From NCBI GenBank assembly GCA_023423695.1, contig JAFAFA010000061.1, positions 62,001-126,000 of the forward strand: a DNA stretch of 64,000 nt. The letters run 5' to 3'. The notes below the pieces were generated by a model that worked only from the letters and a program-made list of their open reading frames with translations, was not told where the DNA came from and did not search any database. This DNA is from Pseudomonadota bacterium. Lineage in GTDB: Bacteria > Pseudomonadota > Alphaproteobacteria > Azospirillales > Azospirillaceae. Positions 44,883 through 52,937 of this stretch are shown here, in pieces (within the stretch, counting starts at the first letter, position 1; each line of letters opens with the position of its first letter). The position numbers and the translations under genes are program-made.

Positions 44883-45227
44883 TCAGAGGTCGGAGTCTTC
44901 GTCGTCGTCCAAATCCAATGAGCGGGCCTGATGGCCGAAGGGGAAGTCACGGCGATCGAGGAAGCCACGCAGGTCGGGCGAGACGGGGCGGGGGAGCAGT
45001 TGGATGTCCGCGTCGGGAACGATTTCCGACTGCGGGTCGGACGGCGTGGCGGAACAGCGGGTCCGGCCGTCCTGCGTCACGCAGCTCAGCGTGCCTGAGC
45101 CCCGCATGCAGACGGTCTTGCCGTTGACCGTCTGGCAGGCGAGGGAGAGCGCCTGCGCCGGGGTTGTTGCGGCGGTGAACAGCAGGGCTGGCGCGACGAG
45201 GGTCAGGATCATCGGGAATTTCGCCAT
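44883..45227 (-). CDS. Small exported cysteine-containing protein
   Basis: A 114-residue product with signal peptide (MILTLVAPALLFTAATTPAQA). The mature N-terminus has four cysteines (ACQTVNGKTVCMRGSGTLSC...RC) that could form two disulfides, and the tail is acidic (DLDDDEDSDL). No family recognised. It lies 26 bases before the next small gene and 59 after the three-repeat protein, in the same unit. Confidence 0.65.
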   Translation of the reverse strand: MAKFPMILTLVAPALLFTAATTPAQALSLACQTVNGKTVCMRGSGTLSCVTQDGRTRCSATPSDPQSEIVPDADIQLLPRPVSPDLRGFLDRRDFPFGHQARSLDLDDDEDSDL

Positions 45228-45286
45228 CTGTGGCCTCCCGGATAAAAGAAGGTGGCAAAGGGGTGCGGGGTGCGGATAAGGAGGGC

Positions 45287-45739
45287 TCAGCGACGAAGAC
45301 CGGTCAGCGACTGGCCGGCGCTGTTGCCGAGGCCGGCGGTGACGTTGGTGCCGATCCCGACATTGGTGCTGACCAGCGGGCCGCGGCCGCTGAAGTTGAG
45401 CCCGACCTGGACGCCGTTGCCCTGAAAGCCGAGCAGCTTCTGCCCGGCCGTATTGCCGATCCCGGCCGCGACGTTGGTGGCGGTGCCGACATTGGTGCTG
45501 ACCAGCGGGCCGACGCCGCGGATTGGAGCGCCGCCGCCCTGCAGGACGGTGCCCTGCTGCTGCGCCGAGTTGCCGATGCCGGCGCCGACATTGGTGGCAT
45601 TGGCGACGTTGGTGCTGACCAGTCCGGGCACCGCCATCATCGACGGCATGCCGGTGCCTGCACCGGTCTTGGGCTGCGCCAGGGCGGGGGTCGCGAGCAG
45701 GACGGCGGCGAGGGTGCCGAGAGCGATTTTACGGAGCAT
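45287..45739 (-). CDS. Exported repeat protein, three LVSTN...AGIGN repeats
   Basis: A 150-residue secreted protein with signal peptide (KIALGTLAAVLLATPALAQ). Three units begin LVSTNV at residues 40, 79 and 122 and run into NVxAGxGNSAxQ. The core AGIGN(T/S)AxQ is shared with the protein at 45973-46515. The spacing (39 and 43) is looser than in that protein. Gly/Asn/Gln repeats of this kind suggest a beta-solenoid or amyloid subunit, comparable in style to curlins. First gene of a unit with two small secreted proteins. Confidence 0.75.
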   Translation of the reverse strand: MLRKIALGTLAAVLLATPALAQPKTGAGTGMPSMMAVPGLVSTNVANATNVGAGIGNSAQQQGTVLQGGGAPIRGVGPLVSTNVGTATNVAAGIGNTAGQKLLGFQGNGVQVGLNFSGRGPLVSTNVGIGTNVTAGLGNSAGQSLTGLRR

Positions 45740-45903
45740 GGCGGAGGTTCCTTCGGTGGGGGATGAGGCTTCGGGCTTCCGCGTCCCGGCGTTCTTGCCC
45801 GGCGTTCTTGAAGAGAGCTTAGCGAGGCGCCGGACGGGCCTCTGTGAGGTGCCCCACAGATGCGGGTGCTTTTCCTGAAAGAGTCCGGCGGGAGAGGGTG
45901 GAC

Positions 45904-45935
45904 AAAAGAAAACTCCGGCCGGAAAACGGCCGGAG
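45904..45935 (-). terminator. Rho-independent terminator after the five-repeat protein
   Basis: Arms CTCCGGCCG (45913-45921) and CGGCCGGAG (45927-45935), 5-base loop, followed on the minus strand by TTTTCTTTT (45912-45904). Confidence 0.9.
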
Positions 45936-45972
45936 CGAGGTCAGGGGAGGAAGCCGGGAGGAGGGAAGGCGG

Positions 45973-46515
45973 TCAGCGCTGCTTGACGAGGGCGCTCTGA
46001 CCCGCCCAGTTGCCGGTGCCGGCGGACATGTTCTGCATGGAGCTGTGGTTGAACGGACCGACCAGCCCGCCCGAACGCTGGAGCACCGTGCCGTGCTGCA
46101 GGGCGGTGTTGCCGATGCCGGCCGCCGTGTTGCCGATATTGGCGACCGAACCGCCGCTCAGCAGGCCGCCGCTCTTCTGCATCACCGTCGCATTCTGGCC
46201 GGCGAAGTTGCCGATGCCCGCCGCGGTGTTGCCGACCGTCGCCATCGACCCGCCGCTGAACACGCCGCCGCTCCGCTGCTTCACGAAGGCGTCCTGGTTG
46301 GCGGTGTTGCCGATGCCGGCGGCCAGGTTGGAGACGGTGGCGACGTTCGGACCGGCGAAAGGACCCTTGGACTTCTGCATGACCAGCGCGCTCTGGTTGG
46401 CGGTGTTGCCGATCCCGGCCGCGGTGTTGGAGATGTCGGAGATGTTCTGGGCCATCGCCGGGGCGGCGAACAGGGCGAGCGAAGCGAAGCCGGTCAGCAG
46501 GGAGGTGCGGATCAT
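45973..46515 (-). CDS. Exported protein with five exact 33-residue repeats (candidate fibre subunit)
   Basis: A 180-residue secreted protein. Signal peptide LLTGFASLALFAAPAMA; the whole mature part is five repeats with the core AG(I/T)GN starting at residues 33, 66, 99, 132 and 165, a constant pitch of 33. The consensus is N-x-x-A-G-I-G-N-x-A-x-Q-x-x-x-V-x-Q-(K/R), with Ser/Gly-rich turns between. Curlin (CsgA) has five repeats of about 22 with a similar Gly-Asn-x-Ala/Gln pattern. AGGAGA lies eight bases before the ATG and a terminator follows, so it is a single-gene unit. Confidence 0.82.
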   Translation of the reverse strand: MIRTSLLTGFASLALFAAPAMAQNISDISNTAAGIGNTANQSALVMQKSKGPFAGPNVATVSNLAAGIGNTANQDAFVKQRSGGVFSGGSMATVGNTAAGIGNFAGQNATVMQKSGGLLSGGSVANIGNTAAGIGNTALQHGTVLQRSGGLVGPFNHSSMQNMSAGTGNWAGQSALVKQR

Positions 46516-46684
46516 GATCTGGTCTCCTGTTTCGGGGCCGCGGGATGCGGCGTGTTGCCGATGGACAGACCCTACCCAAGCCCCGGATTCCGGGATGTGA
46601 GCCGCTCCACAGTCTTCCTGCTTTTGTCGATCCCGCCCTCCGGCCTGCGCCTTCTGTCCGTGCGGAGGGTCGAGGCCGCTCCGG

Positions 46685-47428
46685 TCATCGGGACGATGCG
46701 AGCGCCACCGCATCGGCACCGGCAGCAACCCGCATCGGGCAGGACGGATCGTTCGCCGCGCGCCAGACCGCCTCCGCCACATCGGACGCATGGGTGACCG
46801 GGCCGGGTTGCTGCCAAGCGGCGAAAACGCTCTCGGCCAGCGGTGCATAGGCTTCCGGAATGCCGCCCTGCATGCGGGCCCGTGCACTGGCGCTGAAGGA
46901 CGTGTCCGGCGCCCGGCCCGGAAGCACCAGATGCGTCCGTATGTTGAACGGCTCCAGCTCCAGGGCCAGGGACTCCGTGAAGGCGTTCACCGCCGCTTTG
47001 CTCGCCGTGTAGACCGAGAGCAGATGCAGCGGCTTCAGGGTCACGCTGGAGGTGACATTGACGATGACGCCCGACCTCCGCGCCCTGAACTGGGGCAGCA
47101 TGGCCTGCGTCATCGCCATGGTGCCGAAGGTGTTCGTGGCGAAGATTTCGCGTACGGCATCCATCGTCACCCCTTCCAGGGCGCTCAGCAAGCCGATGCC
47201 GGCGTTGTTGACCAGCACGTCGACCGGACCGGCTTCCTCCACCGCCCGCCGGATGCTGTCCGCATCGGAGACGTCGAGGCGGAGGATGCGCAGACGCTCC
47301 GAGTTGGGAAGGACATCCCCGGCCGGCGTGCGCATGGTGGCGATCACCGTCCAGTCACGGTCGAGAAAATGGCGGGCGGTTTCCAGGCCGAAGCCGGATG
47401 AGCAGCCGGTGATGAGAATGGTCTTCAT
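46685..47428 (-). CDS. SDR-family oxidoreductase
   Basis: A 247-residue short-chain dehydrogenase: TGCSSGFG at residues 7-14 for NAD(P), LRLDVSD, VNNAGIG, catalytic Ser in NVTSSVTL and YTASK (Tyr, Lys). It resembles the group of oxidoreductases divergent from AraC regulators, with unknown aldehyde, ketone or alcohol substrates. AGGAG lies eight bases before the ATG. It is transcribed away from the AraC gene 98 bases off, which likely controls it. Confidence 0.88.
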   Translation of the reverse strand: MKTILITGCSSGFGLETARHFLDRDWTVIATMRTPAGDVLPNSERLRILRLDVSDADSIRRAVEEAGPVDVLVNNAGIGLLSALEGVTMDAVREIFATNTFGTMAMTQAMLPQFRARRSGVIVNVTSSVTLKPLHLLSVYTASKAAVNAFTESLALELEPFNIRTHLVLPGRAPDTSFSASARARMQGGIPEAYAPLAESVFAAWQQPGPVTHASDVAEAVWRAANDPSCPMRVAAGADAVALASSR

Positions 47429-47526
47429 GGGATGGCTCCTGTCGCTGAATGCGAAGCGGAGGATAGACGGCAAGGGCTGGACGATCTACAATCCGAAATC
47501 CAGAAATCGTTTGCAGGAGTCCGAAT

Positions 47527-48471
47527 TTGAGCGATCCCCTGGCGCAGGTGGTCGGCCTGCTTCGGCCGAGCGCCTCATTTTCCAAGCTCACCTTCGGAGC
47601 CGGTTCATGGCGGGTCCGGCGGACGGAGGCCCGACGCCCGTTCTACTGCGTGGTCCTCGACGGCTCGTGCCGCCTGAGCGTCGGGAAGGACGATCCCATC
47701 GTCCTCGAGGCGGACGATTTCGTGCTGATTCCCGCCGCCTGCGCGTTCACCGTGTCGAGCATCGAACCGATGCCTCCGGGAGCGGCCGACACCGTTCCGG
47801 TCGAAGTGCGGCCGGGAGAATTCCTGCTCGGCAGTGCCGACCGCCCGCCGGAGGTGCGCACTCTTGTCGGCTACTGCGCATTCGGTTCGCCGGATGCGGC
47901 CCTGCTGGTGTCGCTGCTTCCGCAACTGGTTCATGTCCGTGGAGGGAAGCGGCTGAGCACGCTGGTGCAGTTGGTGAACGAGGAGTCGCGCGCGCTGCGG
48001 CCGGCGCGCGATGTCATCCTGGCCCGCCTTCTCGAGGTTCTGCTGATCGAGGCGCTGCGCTCCACGATGCTGTCCGCGGGATCGCTGGGTCTGCTGCGCG
48101 GGCTTGGCGACGACCGCCTTGCGGTGGCCCTGCGGCGTATCCACGAGCACCCCGCCCTGCCCTGGACGGTCGCGCAGCTGGCGAAGGACGCCGCGCTGTC
48201 ACGATCCACCTTCTTCGAGCGGTTTCGGCAGGCGGTGGGCGTCGCGCCGATGGAGTATCTGCTCCAATGGCGGATGGCGTTGGCGAAGGACATGCTTCGC
48301 CGGCGGGATGGCGGCATCGCCGACATCGCGGAGCGGGTCGGCTACAGTTCCGCCAGCACATTCAGCGTCGCCTTCGCCCGTCATGTCGGTGTTCCGCCGA
48401 CGGTGTATGCACGCCGGCAGGAGGAGGAAACGGCGATCTCCGATCCTGCGAGAACCGGCGCGGCGGCGTGA
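47527..48471 (+). CDS. AraC-family regulator with cupin effector domain, TTG start
   Basis: A 314-residue AraC/XylS regulator: an N-terminal cupin_6-type domain (RRPFYCVVLDGSCRLSV, LEADDFVLIPA) and a C-terminal double helix-turn-helix (WTVAQLAKDAALSRSTFFERF; IADIAERVGYSSASTFSVAF). No ATG or GTG fits; TTG at 47527 has AGGAG eight bases upstream and gives the usual MSDPLAQV opening for this group. It is divergent from the SDR gene, the common arrangement in which it activates the enzyme in response to its substrate. Confidence 0.88.
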   Translation: MSDPLAQVVGLLRPSASFSKLTFGAGSWRVRRTEARRPFYCVVLDGSCRLSVGKDDPIVLEADDFVLIPAACAFTVSSIEPMPPGAADTVPVEVRPGEFLLGSADRPPEVRTLVGYCAFGSPDAALLVSLLPQLVHVRGGKRLSTLVQLVNEESRALRPARDVILARLLEVLLIEALRSTMLSAGSLGLLRGLGDDRLAVALRRIHEHPALPWTVAQLAKDAALSRSTFFERFRQAVGVAPMEYLLQWRMALAKDMLRRRDGGIADIAERVGYSSASTFSVAFARHVGVPPTVYARRQEEETAISDPARTGAAA

Positions 48472-48555
48472 CGTCGCCGTCATGCCCGCCCTCCGCTGCG
48501 GTGCGTTGTTGAGCGGCCGCCTTTTCCGCCGTCCGCAAAGCCGGCATCCCCGCCG

Positions 48556-48585
48556 TTGACAGACGGCGCGATGGTCTTCTAGGCT
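48556..48585 (+). promoter_or_regulatory. Sigma-70 promoter of the TPP-riboswitch operon
   Basis: TTGACA (48556-48561, perfect -35), 18-base spacer, TAGGCT (48580-48585). Transcription would start just before the riboswitch. Confidence 0.6.
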
Positions 48586-48591
48586 CCGTCC

Positions 48592-48712
48592 CGTTCCCAG
48601 GGGAGCCTCGTTCAGGAGGCTGAGACACCCGCCGGCCCGGTCCTTCGCGTCCGGGCGACGCGGCAACCCTTCGAACCTGATCCGGGTCATGCCGGCGTAG
48701 GGATGCGGGACG
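48592..48712 (+). ncRNA. TPP (thiamine pyrophosphate) riboswitch
   Basis: The thi-box elements are in order: AGGGGAGCC, GGCTGAGACACCC, then ACCCTTCGAACCTGATCCGG and GTCATGCCGGCGTAGGGA. Downstream, CGGGACGAG (48706-48714) can pair with CTTGTCCCG (48756-48764), followed by a U-rich run, a plausible termination platform. The first gene starts 114 bases after the aptamer. Confidence 0.95.
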
Positions 48713-48825
48713 AGAAGGCCTTCTTGGCCGACGCGCAGATCCATACTCCCACAGGCTTGTCCCGGATTCGTTTGTTGCTCCATCGGTCGGTGCCGCTTGG
48801 AGGAAACGGGGCGGGGAGGGTTGGC

Positions 48826-49923
48826 GTGAGCGCGATCTACGACAGGGTCCTGGCCTTCATGGAGGCCGACATCGGAACCGGGGCGGCGGCCGACGAGGCC
48901 TTCAATGCCCTGGCGCTGGCGGTCTTCGCCCACCAGTTCGAGCACAACCAGCCCTATCGCCGCTTCGCCATGCAGCGCGGCCGGACCCCGCGCGGGGTCA
49001 GGAGCTGGCGCGATATCCCGGCGGTGCCGATCAACGCCTTCAAGGATCTGACGCTCAGCTGCCGCCCGGCGGAGGAGTCCGCCCGCATCTTCATGACCAG
49101 CGGCACGACCAAGGGCGGCATCCGGGGCCAGATCCACCACACGACCCTGACGGTTTACGACCGCTCCATGCTGCTCAACTTCCGCCGCCGCTTCATGCAG
49201 GGCGCCGGGGCAGGAGTCGAGCGAATGGCGATGGGCATCCTGTTCCCGACCGAGACGGCGATGCCGAACTCCTCGCTCGCCCATTATCTGGAACTGGCGC
49301 GGGCGGAGTGCGGCACGCCCGACAGCCTTCATTGGATCGGCGAGGCTGGCATCGACATCGCCGGGCTCTACGACCGGCTGGATGCCGCCGAACGGTCGGG
49401 GGAGCCCTTCGCCCTGCTGGGCGCCAGCTATGGCTTCGTGCATCTGATGGACGCCATGGCGCGCGACGGCCGCCGCTTCGCCCTGCCGGAGGGGAGCCGC
49501 ATCCTCGACACCGGCGGCTTCAAGGGCCAGTCGCGCGAGCTGGAACCGGACGAGTTCTACGGCCAGCTTGCCGACTTCTTCGGCGTGCCGCGCCAGCGCT
49601 GCATCAACATGTACGGCATGACGGAGCTGAGCACCCAGTTCTACGACGACGGCAACGCGGTCTGCCCGTCGCTGAAATCCGGCCCGCACTGGATCCGCAG
49701 CCGCGTCGTCGATCCGTTGTCCGGCCGGGACATGCCGCCCGGCAGCATGGGCGTGCTGGTCCACCATGATCTGGCCCACGTCAACTCCGTCGCCGCCATC
49801 CTGACCGAGGACGCAGGCATCCTGGAGGAGGGCGGATTCCGCCTGCTGGGCCGCGTTGCCGGGGCGCAGGCCAAGGGCTGCTCGCTGGCGGTGGAGGATT
49901 TCCTCGCCGCCGCGCGCGGTTGA
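48826..49923 (+). CDS. LuxE/PaaK-family acyl-protein synthetase, TPP-riboswitch controlled
   Basis: A 365-residue member of the LuxE family, which uses ATP to activate a carboxylic acid and passes the acyl group to a partner reductase. Motifs: IFMTSGTTKGGIRGQIHHTT (AMP/acyl site), LLGASYGFVHLMD, ILDTGGFKGQSREL and CINMYGMTELSTQFYD. The start is GTG at 48826, with GGGGAGGG six bases upstream; an in-frame ATG at 48703 is inside the riboswitch. It is followed by the LuxC-like reductase. In luminous bacteria LuxCDE makes fatty aldehyde; there is no LuxD or luciferase here, so a different acid is expected. Confidence 0.85.
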   Translation: MSAIYDRVLAFMEADIGTGAAADEAFNALALAVFAHQFEHNQPYRRFAMQRGRTPRGVRSWRDIPAVPINAFKDLTLSCRPAEESARIFMTSGTTKGGIRGQIHHTTLTVYDRSMLLNFRRRFMQGAGAGVERMAMGILFPTETAMPNSSLAHYLELARAECGTPDSLHWIGEAGIDIAGLYDRLDAAERSGEPFALLGASYGFVHLMDAMARDGRRFALPEGSRILDTGGFKGQSRELEPDEFYGQLADFFGVPRQRCINMYGMTELSTQFYDDGNAVCPSLKSGPHWIRSRVVDPLSGRDMPPGSMGVLVHHDLAHVNSVAAILTEDAGILEEGGFRLLGRVAGAQAKGCSLAVEDFLAAARG

Positions 49924-49937
49924 GCGGGAGCGCGGCC

Positions 49938-51413
49938 TTGGCCTTCGGCGACGATCCATCCGTCATTGAACTGGCTGGCCATCTGCCCGGCCTGCCGCCG
50001 GAGGCGGTGGAGCGGCGCGTGCTGACCTTCGGGTCGGGTGCTGCGGCGTTGCGCGTGGCGGTGCCGGTGCTGGACGCCGGACAGGTGGAGCGGGTTGCCG
50101 CCACGGTCCGGGCTGCGGCGCGCGGCTATCTCAAGACGCTGCCGACGACGCACATCGTGGGGGTGATAGATGCGGCGATCCAACGGCTGCTCGACCGCGA
50201 GGATCCGTGGCGTCGCCGGGCGGAACGGCTGCTGCCCGTCGTCACCGGCTATGATCCCGAGATGGTCAGGCTGGGGCTGACCGGCTATCTGAAGACCTTC
50301 CGCGCTCATGAGCTGCGCCGTTTCCTGGCGGAGGATTTCGCCAACCCGCTGGTTCTGGACGAGTTCCAGCCGGCGCCGAAGGGCGGCTTCACCCGCGCCT
50401 TCGGCTCCGACCTGCTGCTGCATGTCTGGGCAGGCAATGTGCCGGGACTGCCGCTGTGGAGCCTGATCTCGGGCCTGCTGGTGAAATCCGGCACGGTCGG
50501 CAAGCTGCCCAGCGCCGAGCCGCTGTTCGCGGGCTGGTTCGCGCAATTGCTGGCGGAAATCGACCCCCGGTTGGGCGAGTGTCTGGCCGTGGTGTGGTGG
50601 AAGGGCGGCGACGCGGCGGCGGAGCGGGCGTGGCTGGCCCAGGCCGACACGGTGGTCGCCTATGGCGGCACTGCGGCGCTGGCGGCGATCCGCGACCGGG
50701 TGCCGGTGACCACCCGCTTCCTGCCCTACGGCCACAAGATCAGCTTCGCGCTGGTGTCGCGCGCCGCGCTGGACCCCCGGCGGGCGGGGGAGACGGCGCG
50801 GCTGTCCGCCCATGACATCGCCCGCTACGACCAGCAGGGCTGCTATTCGCCGCAGACCCTGTTCGTCGAGCGCGGCGGCCGGCTGTCGCCGCAGGATTTC
50901 GCCGCCATGCTCGCCCATGAACTGGCGGCGCAGGCGCGCAAGCACCCGCGCCGCGCCCTGTCGATGGCGGAGGCCGGGGAGGTCGCCGGCTGGCGCGACG
51001 GGCAGGCGATGGGCAGCCTGGACGATCCCGGCCATCTGCTGCTGTCCGATCCGGCGGGCGGCTGGTGCGTCTCCTGCACCGACGCGCCGGACGGGCTGGC
51101 CCCGACCGCGCTGAATCGGACGATTGCCGTGGTCGCGGTGGACGATCTGGCTGAGGTGGCGAGCCGCGTCGCTCCGCACCGTGCCGTGCTGCAGACCGCC
51201 GGCATCGCGGCGCCGCCGGAGGAGCTGTTCCGGCTGGCCGGGCCGCTGGGGGCGGCGGGGGTGACGCGGCTCTGCGCGCTGGGCGGCATGACCGCGCCGG
51301 AGGCGGGCTGGCACCATGACGGCCGGTTCAACCTGCTGGATCTGGTGACGGTGACGGAGATCGAACGGTCGGCGGAAGCGCTGGCCGAGGGGTTGGCCCG
51401 CTATGCCGACTGA
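49938..51413 (+). CDS. LuxC-family acyl-CoA/acyl-enzyme reductase
   Basis: A 491-residue aldehyde-dehydrogenase-like reductase. It has the LuxC pattern: LKTFRAHELRRFLAEDF, LHVWAGNVPGLPLWS, and nucleophile Cys302 in YDQQGCYSPQTLFVE. LuxC takes the acyl group from LuxE and reduces it to the aldehyde with NADPH. The start is TTG: 49938 has GGGAG seven bases upstream, while 49920 (overlapping the luxE stop) has none; 49920 remains possible. Its end overlaps the ABC ATPase start. Confidence 0.85.
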   Translation: MAFGDDPSVIELAGHLPGLPPEAVERRVLTFGSGAAALRVAVPVLDAGQVERVAATVRAAARGYLKTLPTTHIVGVIDAAIQRLLDREDPWRRRAERLLPVVTGYDPEMVRLGLTGYLKTFRAHELRRFLAEDFANPLVLDEFQPAPKGGFTRAFGSDLLLHVWAGNVPGLPLWSLISGLLVKSGTVGKLPSAEPLFAGWFAQLLAEIDPRLGECLAVVWWKGGDAAAERAWLAQADTVVAYGGTAALAAIRDRVPVTTRFLPYGHKISFALVSRAALDPRRAGETARLSAHDIARYDQQGCYSPQTLFVERGGRLSPQDFAAMLAHELAAQARKHPRRALSMAEAGEVAGWRDGQAMGSLDDPGHLLLSDPAGGWCVSCTDAPDGLAPTALNRTIAVVAVDDLAEVASRVAPHRAVLQTAGIAAPPEELFRLAGPLGAAGVTRLCALGGMTAPEAGWHHDGRFNLLDLVTVTEIERSAEALAEGLARYAD

Positions 51414-52185
51414 CCCCACAGCCTTCCTGAGCTTCGAGGGCGTGCGCTTCGATTACGGTGGTGCGGCCATCGTCGACGGCGTCGACTGGTCGGTCGGCCG
51501 GGGCGCGGTCCACTGCCTGCTGGGGCGTAGCGGCTGCGGCAAGACCACGCTGCTGAAGCTGGCCGCCGGCCTTCTCGCCCCCGCCGCCGGACAGGTGCGG
51601 CTGGACGGGGCGGCGGTGCGCGGGCCGGGCGATGCGGTGGGCTTCGTCTTCCAGGCGCCGACGCTGCTGGAATGGCTGACGGTGCTCGACAATGTGCTGC
51701 TGCCGGTGACGCTGCACCGTCGCGCTACGCCCGACGACCGCGCCCGCGCGCTGGACCTGCTGGAACTGGTCGGGTTGGCGGGGCTTTCGGAGCGCGGGCC
51801 GCGCGCGCTGTCGGGCGGGCAGCAGAGCCGGGTGGCGCTGGCCCGGGCGCTGATCGCCGATCCGGCATTGCTGCTGCTCGACGAACCCTTCGCCGCGCTC
51901 GACGCCCTGACGCGCGAGGAGTTGCAGGAGGATCTGCTGCGGCTGTGCGCGCAGCGCGGCACCACCGCGCTGTTCGTCACCCATGACATCGCCGAGGCGG
52001 TCTATCTGGGCGACCGGGTGGCGGTGATGGCGGACGGGCGGCTGCGCCACAGCGTCTCCATCGACCTGCCGCGCCCGCGACCATGCGACCTGCGCTACGG
52101 CCCGCGCTTCAACGCGCTGTGCCGCGAACTGCGCCATGCGATGGACGGCGCGTCCGGGCTGCGGCGGGCGGAGGCGGCGGAATGA
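51403..52185 (+). CDS. ABC transporter ATPase (SsuB/ThiZ class)
   Basis: A 260-residue ATPase of the nitrate/sulfonate/taurine class: Walker A GRSGCGKTT, signature LSGGQQSRV, Walker B LLLLDEPFAALD, switch His in VTHDIAEAVYLGD. The ATG overlaps the end of the reductase gene, and its stop shares bases with the permease ATG, so the operon is tightly coupled. Under a TPP riboswitch this class (ThiXYZ) imports thiamine pyrimidine precursors. Confidence 0.9.
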   Translation: MPTDPTAFLSFEGVRFDYGGAAIVDGVDWSVGRGAVHCLLGRSGCGKTTLLKLAAGLLAPAAGQVRLDGAAVRGPGDAVGFVFQAPTLLEWLTVLDNVLLPVTLHRRATPDDRARALDLLELVGLAGLSERGPRALSGGQQSRVALARALIADPALLLLDEPFAALDALTREELQEDLLRLCAQRGTTALFVTHDIAEAVYLGDRVAVMADGRLRHSVSIDLPRPRPCDLRYGPRFNALCRELRHAMDGASGLRRAEAAE

Positions 52186-52931
52186 CGGTCCGCATCGCCG
52201 CGATCCTGCTGCCGCTGCTGCTTCTGGCGGGGTGGGAGGGCTACTGCCGCTGGTCGGGCATTCCGGCGCTGGTGCTGCCGCCGCCCTCCGCCGTGGGCGC
52301 GGCGCTGTGGAGCGGTCTGGCGAGCGGACGGCTGCTGCCGCATCTGGCGGTGACGGCGGCGGAGATGGCGCTGGGGCTCGGCATCGGCTGCCTCGTCGGC
52401 TTCGTCGCCGGGGTGGCGCTGGCGGAGGTCGCGGGGCTGCGCCGCCTGCTCTATTCCTATGTCATCGCCAGCCAGGTGGTGCCGAAACTGGCGCTGGCGC
52501 CGCTGTTCATCCTGTGGTTCGGCTTCGGCATGACCTCCACCGTCGCCATCACGGCGCTGATCTGCTTCTTCCCGCTGCTGGAAAACACGCTGACGGGCCT
52601 CGACCGCGTCGATCCGGCCAAGCGGGAGCTGTTCCGCATGCTGCGCGCCGGGCGCTGGCGCACCCTGACGCGGCTGAAAATTCCGTCCGGCCTGCCGGTG
52701 ATCCTCGCCGGGCTGCGGGTGGCTGTGGTGCTGGCGCTGGTCGGCGCCGTGGTGGGGGAGTTCATCGGCGGGCGCCAGGGGCTCGGCGCCTCGATCATCG
52801 CCGCGCAGGGGATGATGGACACCCCGCTGATGTTCGCCCTGTTCGCGGTCATCACCGCGCTGGGCATGCTGGTGTATCAGGCCACTCTGCTGGTCGAGCG
52901 GTGGCTGCTGTCTCGACAGGCGAAAGGATAA
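52182..52931 (+). CDS. ABC transporter permease (SsuC/ThiX class)
   Basis: A 249-residue inner-membrane permease with about six segments, typical of the SsuC/TauC/ThiX group: GIPALVLPPPSAVGAALW, QVVPKLALAPLFILWFGFG and the coupling loop DPAKRELFRMLRAGRWRT. It pairs with the preceding ATPase and following binding protein. The overlapping ATGA junction indicates coupled translation. By context the substrate is a thiamine-related compound. Confidence 0.88.
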   Translation: MTVRIAAILLPLLLLAGWEGYCRWSGIPALVLPPPSAVGAALWSGLASGRLLPHLAVTAAEMALGLGIGCLVGFVAGVALAEVAGLRRLLYSYVIASQVVPKLALAPLFILWFGFGMTSTVAITALICFFPLLENTLTGLDRVDPAKRELFRMLRAGRWRTLTRLKIPSGLPVILAGLRVAVVLALVGAVVGEFIGGRQGLGASIIAAQGMMDTPLMFALFAVITALGMLVYQATLLVERWLLSRQAKG

Positions 52932-52937
52932 CGGGCG

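Noticed and set aside
45287..46515. CRISPR-like repeats in the repeat-protein genes
   Set aside because: The periodicity is in coding sequence (codons for Gly/Asn/Ala/Gln) with variable third bases, not in identical DNA repeats with unique spacers.
48703..48825. Upstream in-frame ATG that would extend the LuxE-like protein by 41 residues
   Set aside because: The ATG lies in the 3' part of the TPP riboswitch and has no ribosome site; the GTG at 48826 has a strong one.
48826..51413. Bioluminescence (lux) operon
   Set aside because: LuxA, LuxB and LuxD are absent and the operon is under a TPP riboswitch with a transporter.
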